From assembly GCA_910577235.1 (NCBI GenBank), contig CAJTMX010000016.1:1-64000 (forward strand): a stretch of 64,000 nucleotides of DNA, given 5' to 3'. Source of the stretch: an uncultured Acetatifactor sp. Lineage in GTDB: Bacteria > Bacillota > Clostridia > Lachnospirales > Lachnospiraceae. The notes below the pieces were generated by a model. It was not told the origin of the DNA. It made no database searches and saw nothing but the letters and a program-made list of their open reading frames with translations. This document shows, piece by piece, positions 1 to 7,916 of this stretch (position 1 is its first letter; each line of letters starts with the position of its first letter). A program made the position numbers and the translations under genes.

Positions 1-59
1 TTTAGTAACAATGTTTATTTAATCCCAACATTCTTTTAAATTAAGTAGGTGGCATTATT

Positions 60-854
60 ATGAGAAGTGAATTAAAAAGAGCTTTGCTTAAAAAATCTAA
101 TATTATTCTTATCGTTGCAGTTGTTGGATTGATGATTATAAATGCATATTATGGCGGCTGGAGAACGGCATTGAAAATAGATTCTGCCCAAGATATACAA
201 AACATAGATGATATTATATTTTATAAAAAATATTATGGAAACATGTACAGAGTGTGGGAAAGTTCATATTATATGATACAGGCATTGGCACCAGTGATAC
301 TTGTTGCGCCATATCTAAGTACATATTTATTAGAGAAAACAAATCGTTTTAGATATTTTTGTGTTGGCAGAAAAGGAAATTTGAAGTATATTATACACAA
401 AACATTTGCTATTGCGTTATCTGGCACAGCATTATTGGCTTTTTCTGAGATGCTTTTTGCGGTTGTTACTGGTTTATTAACACAACATGATACAGCTCTT
501 GAATTTGTGCAGGGAATAGTATCTTTTAAAGAAGACTATTTTATAGAAAATCCTATGTTGTATTTTGCTTTAGTTTTTATTTCACATATTATATACTATT
601 TTGGTTTTTTGATTTTTGCTATAGGAGTAACGTCTTTTTTTAAAAACAAGATCGCTGTAATCGTAACACCTTTTATAATAGTAGGGGTATTGGATATGGT
701 TTTACCAACAGCATTGCAACCCAATGTGGTTATGCGGCCATATCAAGGGGCATTTCGTATTAGCGGATATTGTGTTTTGATAGGTATATATGTTATTGTT
801 GGTTTGATATTATTGATGGTTTCGGAGAAGATCTACCAAAAAAGAGGAAATTGA
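60..854 (+). CDS. ABC-2 type transporter permease
   Basis: This 264-residue protein is almost entirely hydrophobic, with about six predicted membrane segments (roughly residues 12-30, 72-92, 112-135, 160-185, 190-215 and 238-256), as in ABC-2 export permeases. A GGTGG ribosome site lies 7 bases before the ATG. Its stop overlaps the next start in a TGATG junction, so it is translated with two further permeases and an ATPase. Codons are very AT-rich compared with the genes after 20 kb. Three small permeases with one ATPase recall bacteriocin self-immunity (LanFEG-like) or export systems. The substrate is unknown and no bacteriocin gene is visible. Confidence 0.75.
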   Translation: MRSELKRALLKKSNIILIVAVVGLMIINAYYGGWRTALKIDSAQDIQNIDDIIFYKKYYGNMYRVWESSYYMIQALAPVILVAPYLSTYLLEKTNRFRYFCVGRKGNLKYIIHKTFAIALSGTALLAFSEMLFAVVTGLLTQHDTALEFVQGIVSFKEDYFIENPMLYFALVFISHIIYYFGFLIFAIGVTSFFKNKIAVIVTPFIIVGVLDMVLPTALQPNVVMRPYQGAFRISGYCVLIGIYVIVGLILLMVSEKIYQKRGN

Positions 855-1621
855 TGTATATGAAACGGTTTCGTTTTATAAAAAATAAGTTAAGACTGAT
901 TTACACATCGCCATTAATATATTTGATGATATTTCTTCAAGTCTTTTTTTTGATTATTTACATGTATATCAATAAATTCACTACTATTTCTGGTTATTTT
1001 AGCCTTTTGAAAAAGGATCTTTTTTTGTGGTTTATTTGTATTCCTATTATGGTGATTCAGCATAAGTCAAGTGTTTTCTCTACATACTACAGTTGTATTT
1101 CGAGAACGTGCAGTAAACGCAGAATGATCTTTGAAGATTGCGTTATATTGGCAATATCTACTTGCATATCTACTTGTATAGTATTATCCACGCCAATATT
1201 TTTTTTGCTGATAAAAGGTGTATCACTTGTTAGTCCAGAATTGATTATAACATTTTTCTTTCTATTGATTCGATATATATTGCTTGGATTGCTAATTCAG
1301 TATATAATTTATACCATTAGGTTTGCATATCCGAATCTCCAAAAAAGGGGAGGAAGTGTTTGCGTATTACCATTTCTCCTTTATCTTATATTTACATCTC
1401 CAATGGAGGTTTTAAGAATAAAAGGACAATACATACCAATATTAGATTTTTCGGCTGGTGAAAGTTATGTTTTTTCAATTGATGGTGTTAATTTATGGGA
1501 CTCCGTTGTCTTTTTTAATATTCACTTGATTGGATACTTAGTGCTGTATATCTGGATTACAATTAATTATTTTTCTAAGAGATGGGAGTTTTTAGAGAAT
1601 GAAAGTGTTGACGCTCTTTAA
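854..1621 (+). CDS. ABC transporter permease
   Basis: A 255-residue polytopic membrane protein, with hydrophobic segments spread over its whole length. I chose the ATG that overlaps the previous stop because an AGAGG site lies about 5 bases upstream; longer in-frame readings would use a non-ATG start inside the preceding gene. It overlaps the next permease by 23 bases, showing a tightly coupled operon. No family-specific motif is readable, so the assignment rests on topology and on its place between another permease and an ABC ATPase. It is probably a membrane subunit of the same exporter. Confidence 0.65.
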   Translation: MYMKRFRFIKNKLRLIYTSPLIYLMIFLQVFFLIIYMYINKFTTISGYFSLLKKDLFLWFICIPIMVIQHKSSVFSTYYSCISRTCSKRRMIFEDCVILAISTCISTCIVLSTPIFFLLIKGVSLVSPELIITFFFLLIRYILLGLLIQYIIYTIRFAYPNLQKRGGSVCVLPFLLYLIFTSPMEVLRIKGQYIPILDFSAGESYVFSIDGVNLWDSVVFFNIHLIGYLVLYIWITINYFSKRWEFLENESVDAL

Positions 1622-2306
1622 AATAATCGTTAAAGAGTTTAAAAAAGATATTTTATTTTCCATTATACTTTTTGCTTTGGTAGATTTTATTTATGCAAAT
1701 TTTACAGGTGTTCAACTTAACGAAGAAAGCGGCAGTATTTTCTGGCAAGGAGGAAACGATATTTATTTTTGGGGTTTCAGTACTGTCTTATTAAAGCTTT
1801 TAAATGTATCGATTGTATTTATTGCCGTAGGGAAAATTGTTGATAAATTATCTTGTGATATAATGATCTATATTCTTTCGAGGACAACTAATTATAAGAA
1901 ATTTATATATGCTTATTCGGCGGTGGTTATTATTTTGGGGGAAATCCTGCTTACTATCTCTCACATTGTATACTATTGTTTTTCGGGATTTTATTTAGAG
2001 CAGACCGCATCAAGTCTTTTCTATTTAGCAGTAGACGATTTGGGCTTTTTAGGAATTATGATTTTATATATTATTGCAAACGATTGCTATTCGATAGAAA
2101 ACAGTTTTTTATATATAATTGCAGTATATATATTAAACACATTTTTGCCCATACCAATTTTACCTGCAATGTCAACTGTTAGATTCTTAGTTCTCAGAAG
2201 TCGTATTGGTTTCGTAAAGATATTGTTATTGATTGCAGGTATGGATTTGTGTATTGCAATTTTTTATGGTGCTTTAATTAGAAAAAGGAGAGTAAACATA
2301 TGTTGA
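1599..2306 (+). CDS. ABC transporter permease
   Basis: The third consecutive integral-membrane protein (235 residues, about six hydrophobic segments). It starts inside the end of the previous permease and its last codons overlap the start of the ATPase, an arrangement typical of translationally coupled ABC export operons. The AAAGGAGAG ribosome site for the ATPase lies within this gene. No substrate or family can be read from the sequence; membership in the same transporter is inferred from overlap, topology and shared AT-rich composition. Confidence 0.65.
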   Translation: MKVLTLFKIIVKEFKKDILFSIILFALVDFIYANFTGVQLNEESGSIFWQGGNDIYFWGFSTVLLKLLNVSIVFIAVGKIVDKLSCDIMIYILSRTTNYKKFIYAYSAVVIILGEILLTISHIVYYCFSGFYLEQTASSLFYLAVDDLGFLGIMILYIIANDCYSIENSFLYIIAVYILNTFLPIPILPAMSTVRFLVLRSRIGFVKILLLIAGMDLCIAIFYGALIRKRRVNIC

Positions 2307-2944
2307 AAATAAGCGGATTGTCAAAAAAATTCAAGAAAAAGGTAATAATTGATAATGTTGATCTGGAATTGGAATTCGGAAATATATATGGTTTTATAGG
2401 ACCAAACGGATCAGGGAAATCGGTATTTTTTAAAACTATTTGCGGCTTCTTGAAAGCTGATAGTGGAACTGTTGTCTTAAATGATCAAGTTATTGGTAAG
2501 GATATTGATTTTTTGCCTGATTTGGGTGTCCTCATTGAAAAGCCAGGATTCATAGAAAACTATACACAATATGATAATTTGAAATATTTAGCCCAAATAA
2601 AGAACATCATAAACGATGAGGAAATAAGAACTGCATTGGAAATGGTGGGACTGGAGCTTGACAATAATGAAAAAGTTAAAAATTTTTCTTTAGGTATGCG
2701 TCAGAGACTTGCTATAGCTCAGGCAATTATGGAAAAACAAAAGATCCTTATTTTAGATGAACCATTTAATGGATTAGATAAACAGGGTGTGGCGCAAATA
2801 AAACAATTACTTTTAGAATTAAAGTCTCCGGACAGACTTATTTTGCTTACAAGCCATATTGCTGGTGATATTGAGGAATTGTCAGATTATATTTTTGAAT
2901 TTACTGCAGGAAAGATTATTCCCGTGAGTCTACAGGATGCTTGA
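2300..2944 (+). CDS. ABC transporter ATP-binding protein
   Basis: A 214-residue nucleotide-binding subunit of an ABC transporter. Visible motifs are Walker A GPNGSGKS (residues about 34-41), signature FSLGMRQR (about 129-136), Walker B ILILDEPF (about 150-157) and the switch TSHI (about 191-194). Length and motif spacing fit a complete single-domain ATPase of the export type. It is the last gene of the four-gene AT-rich operon and would power the three upstream permeases. It most resembles multidrug or antimicrobial-peptide (CcmA/LanF-like) ATPases, but the substrate cannot be deduced. Confidence 0.9.
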   Translation: MLKISGLSKKFKKKVIIDNVDLELEFGNIYGFIGPNGSGKSVFFKTICGFLKADSGTVVLNDQVIGKDIDFLPDLGVLIEKPGFIENYTQYDNLKYLAQIKNIINDEEIRTALEMVGLELDNNEKVKNFSLGMRQRLAIAQAIMEKQKILILDEPFNGLDKQGVAQIKQLLLELKSPDRLILLTSHIAGDIEELSDYIFEFTAGKIIPVSLQDA

Positions 2945-3027
2945 AGATGTTAATGCATTTACTGAGAGGCTGATAGCAAATATTATGACAGCCAGTATGG
3001 TCTTGGTTTGGATGACATAGTGACTGT

Positions 3028-3270
3028 GTGTATATTAATGACATCAAAGAAATGGTTTCCTGGTACGCATTTACATTCATATATGATAATGCCGCTTTCT
3101 TTTTAGCACATGAAAGTTTTTACGAAAGTGATGTATCATGTTGCATAGTACGATGTGCAGAGGAAGAAAATTATGAATTACAAATAATTAAAAGGGGGTG
3201 CTTATTGTTGAACGCTAATAGACATCCTAAAATGCATAGGGAAAAGAGGGCGATAGTATCGGACGAATAA
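3028..3270 (+). CDS. hypothetical small protein, possibly a gene remnant
   Basis: An 80-codon open frame with a GTG start and no recognisable domain. It follows the ABC operon by 80 bases of unassigned sequence and its stop overlaps the ATG of the winged-helix gene, so it could be translated ahead of it. No clear ribosome site precedes it. The AT-rich, cysteine-containing product has no membrane segment or signal peptide. It may be the decayed front half of a larger regulator; I do not recognise it. Confidence 0.3.
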   Translation: MYINDIKEMVSWYAFTFIYDNAAFFLAHESFYESDVSCCIVRCAEEENYELQIIKRGCLLLNANRHPKMHREKRAIVSDE

Positions 3271-3689
3271 TGATAATTGAGTTTAATGGAAAGGATACTT
3301 CGGTTTTTGATGAGATGCTGGCAATCTTAAAACATCACCCAAATTTTGAATATATACAAATGAATGACGAATCGATACTGTCAGTATCAGGGTTGGAGAT
3401 TTATCCAAGTCGCAGAAAGATATACCGTGGTCGGCAGGAGATCAGCCTTATTGCAAAAGAGTATGATCTCTTCTGCTTTCTGGTAATGAATAAGGGGCAG
3501 GTTCTCACTTATGAGCAGATATATCATAAGGTATGGGGAGATGAGGCATTCGGTAGTGAGAACAATGCAGTGAAATGCCAGATCAAGAACCTGCGAGGGA
3601 AACTGTATCGAGCGATGCCGGATGCCTCATTTACTATCCGCTGTGTCAGAGAAGTCGGGTACTGTTTTGAAGTGGCATCAGAGGAATAA
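3270..3689 (+). CDS. orphan winged-helix (OmpR-type) DNA-binding protein
   Basis: A 139-residue protein whose C-terminal 95 residues match the effector domain of OmpR/PhoB response regulators: SGLEIYPSRRKIYRGRQEI, ISLIAKEYDLFCFL, the recognition region AVKCQIKNLRGKL, and the wing CVREVGYCFEV. The N-terminal 45 residues are too short for a receiver domain and show no phospho-acceptor aspartate, so activity is probably not phosphorylation-controlled. It follows the ABC exporter and may regulate it, but no operator was identified. The start overlaps the previous stop. Confidence 0.75.
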   Translation: MIIEFNGKDTSVFDEMLAILKHHPNFEYIQMNDESILSVSGLEIYPSRRKIYRGRQEISLIAKEYDLFCFLVMNKGQVLTYEQIYHKVWGDEAFGSENNAVKCQIKNLRGKLYRAMPDASFTIRCVREVGYCFEVASEE

Positions 3690-3907
3690 CAAATTACAAA
3701 CAGCAGGATTTTGAAACATGCAGTCTAGGTTTCTTTTTTGCCCATTGTCAGATCCAATTTGCAAATCTTTATAAAAAATCGCTGTCCAAGATAAGTATTT
3801 ATGTGAATAATTGATTGTTATATACATTTTTTACAGAAAAATGCAAGACATATCTCAATCTTGTCCTGATAAGGCATATATAATTTTTGTTAGGCGCACA
3901 GGATTTT

Positions 3908-4423
3908 TTACTTCCTAAAATGAGCTAAAACCCATGATGTAATCGGCCTAAAAACAATATAAAGAACATAACCGACCATTCCGCCGATTACATTTGTAAT
4001 TAAATCCGTGATGTCTGCAGAACGAAAACCGTTAATAAGCGGTTGTAGTAATTCAATACCTAAACTAATAAAAAAGCAAAAGAAAACCGTCCTGCAAAAT
4101 CCGACGGCGGGATCATGCGTCATAGGGAACAAAAAACCAAACGGTAGCATCATAATAACATTCAACAAAATCTGCCGCACGAAATCCCCGCGTCCTGTTA
4201 AAACATCTACAAACGGAACCATATTCATAAGTTTGTACGGATGGTTCAGAATGAACGGTAGAGATGTTATGACAGGCATGAGGGTGAAGTAAAGTACAAA
4301 GGACAAATATACATACATCAGCGTATTGACGAGCAGTACATCTTTGCCTTTTAATTTCCATTTTCTGAAAAAAACAAAGGTGTATAATAAAACTAGTGCT
4401 ATGATATCTATTAGGTATTTCAT
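3908..4423 (-). CDS. VanZ-like family membrane protein
   Basis: A 171-residue protein with about four membrane segments. It carries the VanZ-like hallmarks: NMVPF near residue 68, then a long hydrophobic stretch with RQILLNVIMMLPFGFLFP and SLGIELLQP, and a C-terminal DITDLITNVIGGMVGY. VanZ relatives in Firmicutes are linked to low-level teicoplanin or lipoglycopeptide tolerance, but most chromosomal members have no proven role. It stands alone on the minus strand in AT-rich sequence. A GAAAGGA-like ribosome site precedes the ATG. Confidence 0.8.
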   Translation of the reverse strand: MKYLIDIIALVLLYTFVFFRKWKLKGKDVLLVNTLMYVYLSFVLYFTLMPVITSLPFILNHPYKLMNMVPFVDVLTGRGDFVRQILLNVIMMLPFGFLFPMTHDPAVGFCRTVFFCFFISLGIELLQPLINGFRSADITDLITNVIGGMVGYVLYIVFRPITSWVLAHFRK

Positions 4424-4889
4424 TGTATCCTTTCTTTAATAACATTCGATTTTATGTACATCAATTTTGACAATAAAATTGTCTAAGAGTTCTTACAATT
4501 ACATTATATCAATTTTCATACACAAATGCAAGATTTACCCTAATTTAGAATGTTTTATAAATCAAAAGGAAAAGACTTGTTTTAAACTTTATAAGAGATA
4601 TCTATTAAAAATTATAATATATAGTGTCAGTATTATATGCTTTTATCGCGCAAAGACTATAAAAATACAACTTATTTGTCAAAATGCGTTCTTCCGTGTC
4701 ATAATTTGCGATATTTTACATCAGTTCTACACTTTATATACACTTAACTTACATTTGTGTATTCTATAATATCCCTATTGGCAGATTACCAAGGGGAAAA
4801 GAGGTGCTAGGAAACCGAATATCCCCGGAAAGGGGATAATATGGAGTCGATGCCGTATAAAGTAGAATATTATACACTCTCCATACACA

Positions 4890-4920
4890 CCGCAGTTCAC
4901 CAAGGAACTGCGGTATTTTT
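4890..4920 (+). terminator. rho-independent terminator-like hairpin
   Basis: A perfect 9-bp stem (CCGCAGTTC / GAACTGCGG) with a 6-base loop, followed by TATTTTT. It lies directly next to the CCATACACAC decamer that may mark the element end, so it could insulate the element from outside transcription. Confidence 0.6.
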
Positions 4921-4982
4921 ATGCCCGACAAAATGCCCCATTCCCCCACCTGATTATATAGAAAGCCCTATAATTTTACAAA

Positions 4983-5018
4983 AGAGCGCACCCTGCAAAA
5001 AGGGTCTGCGCTCTTTTT
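4983..5018 (+). terminator. rho-independent terminator-like hairpin
   Basis: Stem AGAGCGCA / TGCGCTCT (8 bp) with a nested CCCT/AGGG pairing and a trailing TTTTT tract. It is the second terminator within 130 bases, before the sigma-like gene at 5095. Confidence 0.65.
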
Positions 5019-5094
5019 ATGTCAGGAAAAACTGCCGCGGCCCGCCGCCTGTCCTTCGTTTTTAAGAAATTCGGAAATGAAGGAGGACAAGCCT

Positions 5095-5547
5095 ATGGCA
5101 AAGGCATACAGAATCCCGGATTACAGGAAGATGTATCCGGATGCGGGCGGGGAAGTGATCAGCCTGCTTAAAACCACAGAAAGAAAAATGCAGTACCAGG
5201 AATATGACCTGAAGATGGAGCAGACCATCGTAAGCCAGGAGGACCAGACCATAACCACCATACCCAGCAGGGAGGATTCCCTGGAACGGCTGGCAGACCA
5301 AGAGGTGCAGTTTGCCGGGGAAACCGAGAGCGTGGAGGAAACTGTGCTGCGGAAGATCCAGTACGCGCAGTTACATAAAGCGCTCTCCCTGCTCTCTGAT
5401 GATGAGCGGGAGCTGATAGACCGCCTGTTTTTCCAAGGCCAGACCGAGCGGGAAGCGGCAGCGGACATGGGGATATACCGCAATGCCATACACAAGCGGA
5501 AGAACCGCATCCTGGGGAAACTGAAAAATTTTTTGGAAAATTTTTGA
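5095..5547 (+). CDS. sigma-70 region 4-like regulator of the mobile element
   Basis: A 150-residue protein whose C-terminus (about residues 95-145) reads as a sigma region 4 helix-turn-helix: LHKALSLLSDDERELIDRLFF, then QTEREAAADMGIYRNAIHKRKNRILGKL. The N-terminal half is acidic and carries no clear region 2. I chose the ATG at 5095 because AGGAGG (5081-5086) sits 8 bases upstream; an earlier in-frame ATG overlaps that ribosome site. Sigma-like proteins of this kind are common on Firmicutes conjugative and transposable elements. It is the first gene of the GC-rich element and probably a regulator, though no target promoter is identifiable. Confidence 0.7.
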   Translation: MAKAYRIPDYRKMYPDAGGEVISLLKTTERKMQYQEYDLKMEQTIVSQEDQTITTIPSREDSLERLADQEVQFAGETESVEETVLRKIQYAQLHKALSLLSDDERELIDRLFFQGQTEREAAADMGIYRNAIHKRKNRILGKLKNFLENF

Positions 5548-6209
5548 TTTCAGGGTGTGCAAAACGCCCTGCCAACGTGGAAGTAAGTAGAGGGGAATTT
5601 TTCCTCCCCTCTGCCCATTGAAAAATACCGCCGCCAGGCGGTCATATCCAGCAGCATAGATACGTTAGCTGTCCAGCTTGAAAGAGCAAAGCGGAGCGGA
5701 GGGCACGCCAGGACCACCTGCAGGGCAAAACCTGTCAAAAAGATGACATCAAAGGTGCAGAGCGGCAAATGCCCGTCCCAAGGCGGCCTGTGGCGGGCCG
5801 TTTGCCATGAAATGGACAGCCTATAATGATACTTCCGTCCAGTCACAGCCCCGCAGGAGCGGGATCACGCAATGAGGGCGGCCCGGAGAGATCCTCGGAG
5901 GGGTGAGAAACCCATGACGGCCTTAAGCCACGGCCGGTCTTTGCCTGCTGCCTATGGGCGCATCCTGCGCCCGCTCCGGGGAGTAGTGTCGAACAGGGGC
6001 ATATAGAAATAAAAGACGAAGGACAGGCATTTTCCGGGCCGGGGAATTCCCCGGAGGGGAAATGCCTTCATGATAGAAACTACGGCGGCAGACAGCCGGG
6101 GAGCCGGGAGGATGTATCCAAACGGCAGCACCGGGAGCTGCCGCCGTCCTTGTGTCATGAAAATATAAAAATGATGTTTGAAAGCAGATGTTTTCACAGG
6201 AGGGAATGC
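5548..6209. other. GC-rich structured stretch without a clear gene
   Basis: No gene with a normal start and ribosome site is visible in these 660 bases. Strong dyads occur: GGGCGCA/TGCGCCC at 5956-5972, the 16-base palindrome CCGGGGAATTCCCCGG at about 6038-6053, and a long stem ACGGCGGCAG (6082-6091) / CTGCCGCCGT (6138-6147). An open frame at 5587-5826 lacks a standard start codon. The stretch could be an element-encoded structured RNA, a replication or transfer site, or a long leader for the gene at 6210. Confidence 0.4.
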
Positions 6210-6626
6210 ATGGATCAGAAAACCATAGACATGATGGGAAAGATTATGGATACGGAGCGGATGGGCTATGCCTATGTGTATCCGTCAGACGTTGGTACAA
6301 TGGGTGAAGGGACTCCCACGGGGGAATACCTGATTGCCACAACGCCTGAGAACCTGGCGGATTTTATCAGCAGCCACCGTGACGCATACAGGATAACTGT
6401 CACAGACATCGCGGACAGGCCCTTCCTTGACATCAGCGGGGGCTTTATCAACGGCAGACCGGAGCCGGGGATGCGCACGAAGATCTTTAACCGGCTGGCA
6501 AAAATCCAGACCGGGGAGATAGCAGCCGGGGAAATCCTCCAGCTTGACAGGAAGCAGGCAGATGCATATTTTGCGGCGGAGGACAGGGCAGTGACCATGG
6601 CGGAATACGGCATGGAACTTGGATAA
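6210..6626 (+). CDS. hypothetical protein of the mobile element
   Basis: A 138-residue soluble protein with a strong AGGAGGG site (6198-6204) 5 bases before the ATG. It is mildly acidic and has no signal peptide or membrane segment. I recognise no family. It lies 38 bases before a MazF-type toxin gene and would be co-transcribed with it, but it does not look like a MazE antitoxin: there is no AbrB or ribbon-helix-helix DNA-binding N-terminus and it is longer than usual antitoxins. Its function is unknown. Confidence 0.65.
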   Translation: MDQKTIDMMGKIMDTERMGYAYVYPSDVGTMGEGTPTGEYLIATTPENLADFISSHRDAYRITVTDIADRPFLDISGGFINGRPEPGMRTKIFNRLAKIQTGEIAAGEILQLDRKQADAYFAAEDRAVTMAEYGMELG

Positions 6627-6664
6627 GGGCAGGGAGGTATCCTGCCAGAAAGGAGGAAACGGAC

Positions 6665-7063
6665 ATGGGCATCAGGAGGGGCGACATTTATTATGCCGAC
6701 CTGGCACCGGTGGTCGGGAGCGAGCAGGGCGGCACGCGGCCTGTGCTGATCATACAGAATGACATGGGGAACCGGCACAGCCCCACGGTGATCGCGGCGG
6801 CCATTACCAGCAGGCAGGGGAAGAAACCGCTCCCCACCCACATCAGGCTGGAGGACAGCCCCTGCGGGCTGGAACAGGAATCCACCGTCCTGCTGGAGCA
6901 GGTGCGCACCATTGACCGTGCCAGGCTGAAGGAATACATAGGCCGGGCGGGCAGGGCGACCATGCAGGATGTGGACCATGCCATAGCGGTCAGCCTCGGG
7001 CTGGAGGGGATACTTTTCCCCCAGGAGGAACCGGAACCGCAGGCAAGGAAAGAGGGAGATTAG
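6665..7063 (+). CDS. MazF/PemK-family endoribonuclease toxin
   Basis: A 132-residue MazF-fold protein, expected to cleave mRNA in the cytoplasm. Diagnostic features are RRGDIYYADLAPVVGSEQGG near the N-terminus, TRPVLIIQND (conserved Arg), AAITS (catalytic Ser/Thr strand) and VLLEQVRTID in the C-terminal part. Length is slightly above the usual 110-120 because of an acidic tail. AAAGGAGG precedes the ATG. No MazE-like antitoxin is encoded just upstream, where the cognate gene normally sits. Either the gene at 6210 or 7109 serves that role, or this is an orphan ribonuclease. Confidence 0.88.
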   Translation: MGIRRGDIYYADLAPVVGSEQGGTRPVLIIQNDMGNRHSPTVIAAAITSRQGKKPLPTHIRLEDSPCGLEQESTVLLEQVRTIDRARLKEYIGRAGRATMQDVDHAIAVSLGLEGILFPQEEPEPQARKEGD

Positions 7064-7108
7064 AGGCCCTCCGGCAAACGGATGCCGGACAGAAAGGGGG
7101 AACGGCTT

Positions 7109-7453
7109 ATGGAAAGCAGGAAACGGGCATGGGCATATTGCTCAATCGATGCACCGGAGGATGAAAATGACGCATTAAAGAAACAGCGACAGCTGCTCTG
7201 TGGATATGCGGAGCAGATGGAATTTGAAATTGCAGGCAGCTCCAGCGACATCGGGAGGAAGCCGCTGTGGGAGCGCAGCGGCTTTCGGCGTTTTGTGGAT
7301 GCCGCCACTAGGGGGGAGGTTGATATCCTGCTGGTAACCAGCCGCCGCTGCCTGACGCATTCGTCCATGCAGATGGCGCAGCTTAAGGCGTTGGCGGAGG
7401 GCTGCGGCCTACAGGTGTATTCCCCGCTGACCGGGCCGATGGAACTGATATAG
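7109..7453 (+). CDS. serine-recombinase N-terminal fold lacking the catalytic serine
   Basis: A 114-residue protein aligning by eye with the resolvase/invertase catalytic domain: RAWAYCSIDAPED matches the usual YxRVSTxxQ start, followed by LKKQRQLL, RSGFRRFVDAATRGEVDILLVTS. The catalytic serine position is Asp14, the adjacent arginine is Ser12, and the usual SRFARN helix reads SRRCLTHSS. No C-terminal DNA-binding domain follows. So it keeps the fold but should not cut DNA. AGGGGG lies 8 bases before the chosen ATG. A regulatory or structural role in the element is possible. Confidence 0.6.
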   Translation: MESRKRAWAYCSIDAPEDENDALKKQRQLLCGYAEQMEFEIAGSSSDIGRKPLWERSGFRRFVDAATRGEVDILLVTSRRCLTHSSMQMAQLKALAEGCGLQVYSPLTGPMELI

Positions 7454-7473
7454 GCAGAAAAAAGGAGGCAGGC

Positions 7474-7839
7474 ATGGAGCAGAGGGAATTTGAACACTGG
7501 CAGGCGGTGACATCCAGCAGCCGGCACATGTGGGTGGAGGATGCGGTGACACGGATGAACGGGCGCGGCTGCCTCTATTACAGCGGCGGGGAATCCGGGA
7601 TCTATATGCGCATCACCCAGGACGGGACGCTGCAGGTCGGGAATTATGAGGGAGCCATCCCCCATATCGGGGAGGCGCTGTTCAGGCCGGGGGCGGAGAG
7701 GAAATGCGGCGGCTTCAACGAGGCGTTCCAGCTGGCCTGCGAATTGGGCGGCAGGAAATTCCTGGCTGACATGTTCTCCGGCAGCCAGGTCCCCCAGATG
7801 GCGGAAACGGGAGGCATGGCACAGTCCATGCAGATCTGA
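7474..7839 (+). CDS. hypothetical protein of the mobile element
   Basis: A 121-residue soluble protein with a strong AAAAGGAGG ribosome site 20 bases after the previous stop, so it belongs to the same transcription unit. The central part is rich in glycine and aromatic residues (GCLYYSGGESGIYMRI) and the C-terminus ends in a Met/Gln/Gly-rich tail. I see no catalytic motif, signal peptide or membrane helix and recognise no family. Confidence 0.6.
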   Translation: MEQREFEHWQAVTSSSRHMWVEDAVTRMNGRGCLYYSGGESGIYMRITQDGTLQVGNYEGAIPHIGEALFRPGAERKCGGFNEAFQLACELGGRKFLADMFSGSQVPQMAETGGMAQSMQI

Positions 7840-7916
7840 GGGTGGAACCCCACAGGACATGGAAAACAGGATCACAGACAGAAAGAAACATATTGGAACC
7901 GAAGGGAGGGAAGGAC

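Larger units (their letters stand above)
4424..5094. other. intergenic stretch at the AT-rich/GC-rich boundary
   Basis: No convincing gene lies here. Up to about 4,770 the sequence is very AT-rich and only random short frames occur. From about 4,800 it holds several hairpins: ATCCCC/GGGGAT at 4821-4837 and the two terminator-like hairpins listed separately. The decamer CCATACACAC at 4881-4890 recurs exactly at 13107-13116 on the far side of the recombinase block, making this the likely left boundary of the mobile element. Confidence 0.5.

Noticed and set aside
4467..4769. 100-codon AT-rich plus-strand frame
   Set aside because: No ribosome site, low-complexity lysine/isoleucine content, and no recognisable domain; chance frame in AT-rich DNA.
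5548..6209. Group II intron or known riboswitch
   Set aside because: No domain V-like hairpin, no reverse transcriptase, and none of the common riboswitch cores I know could be matched.
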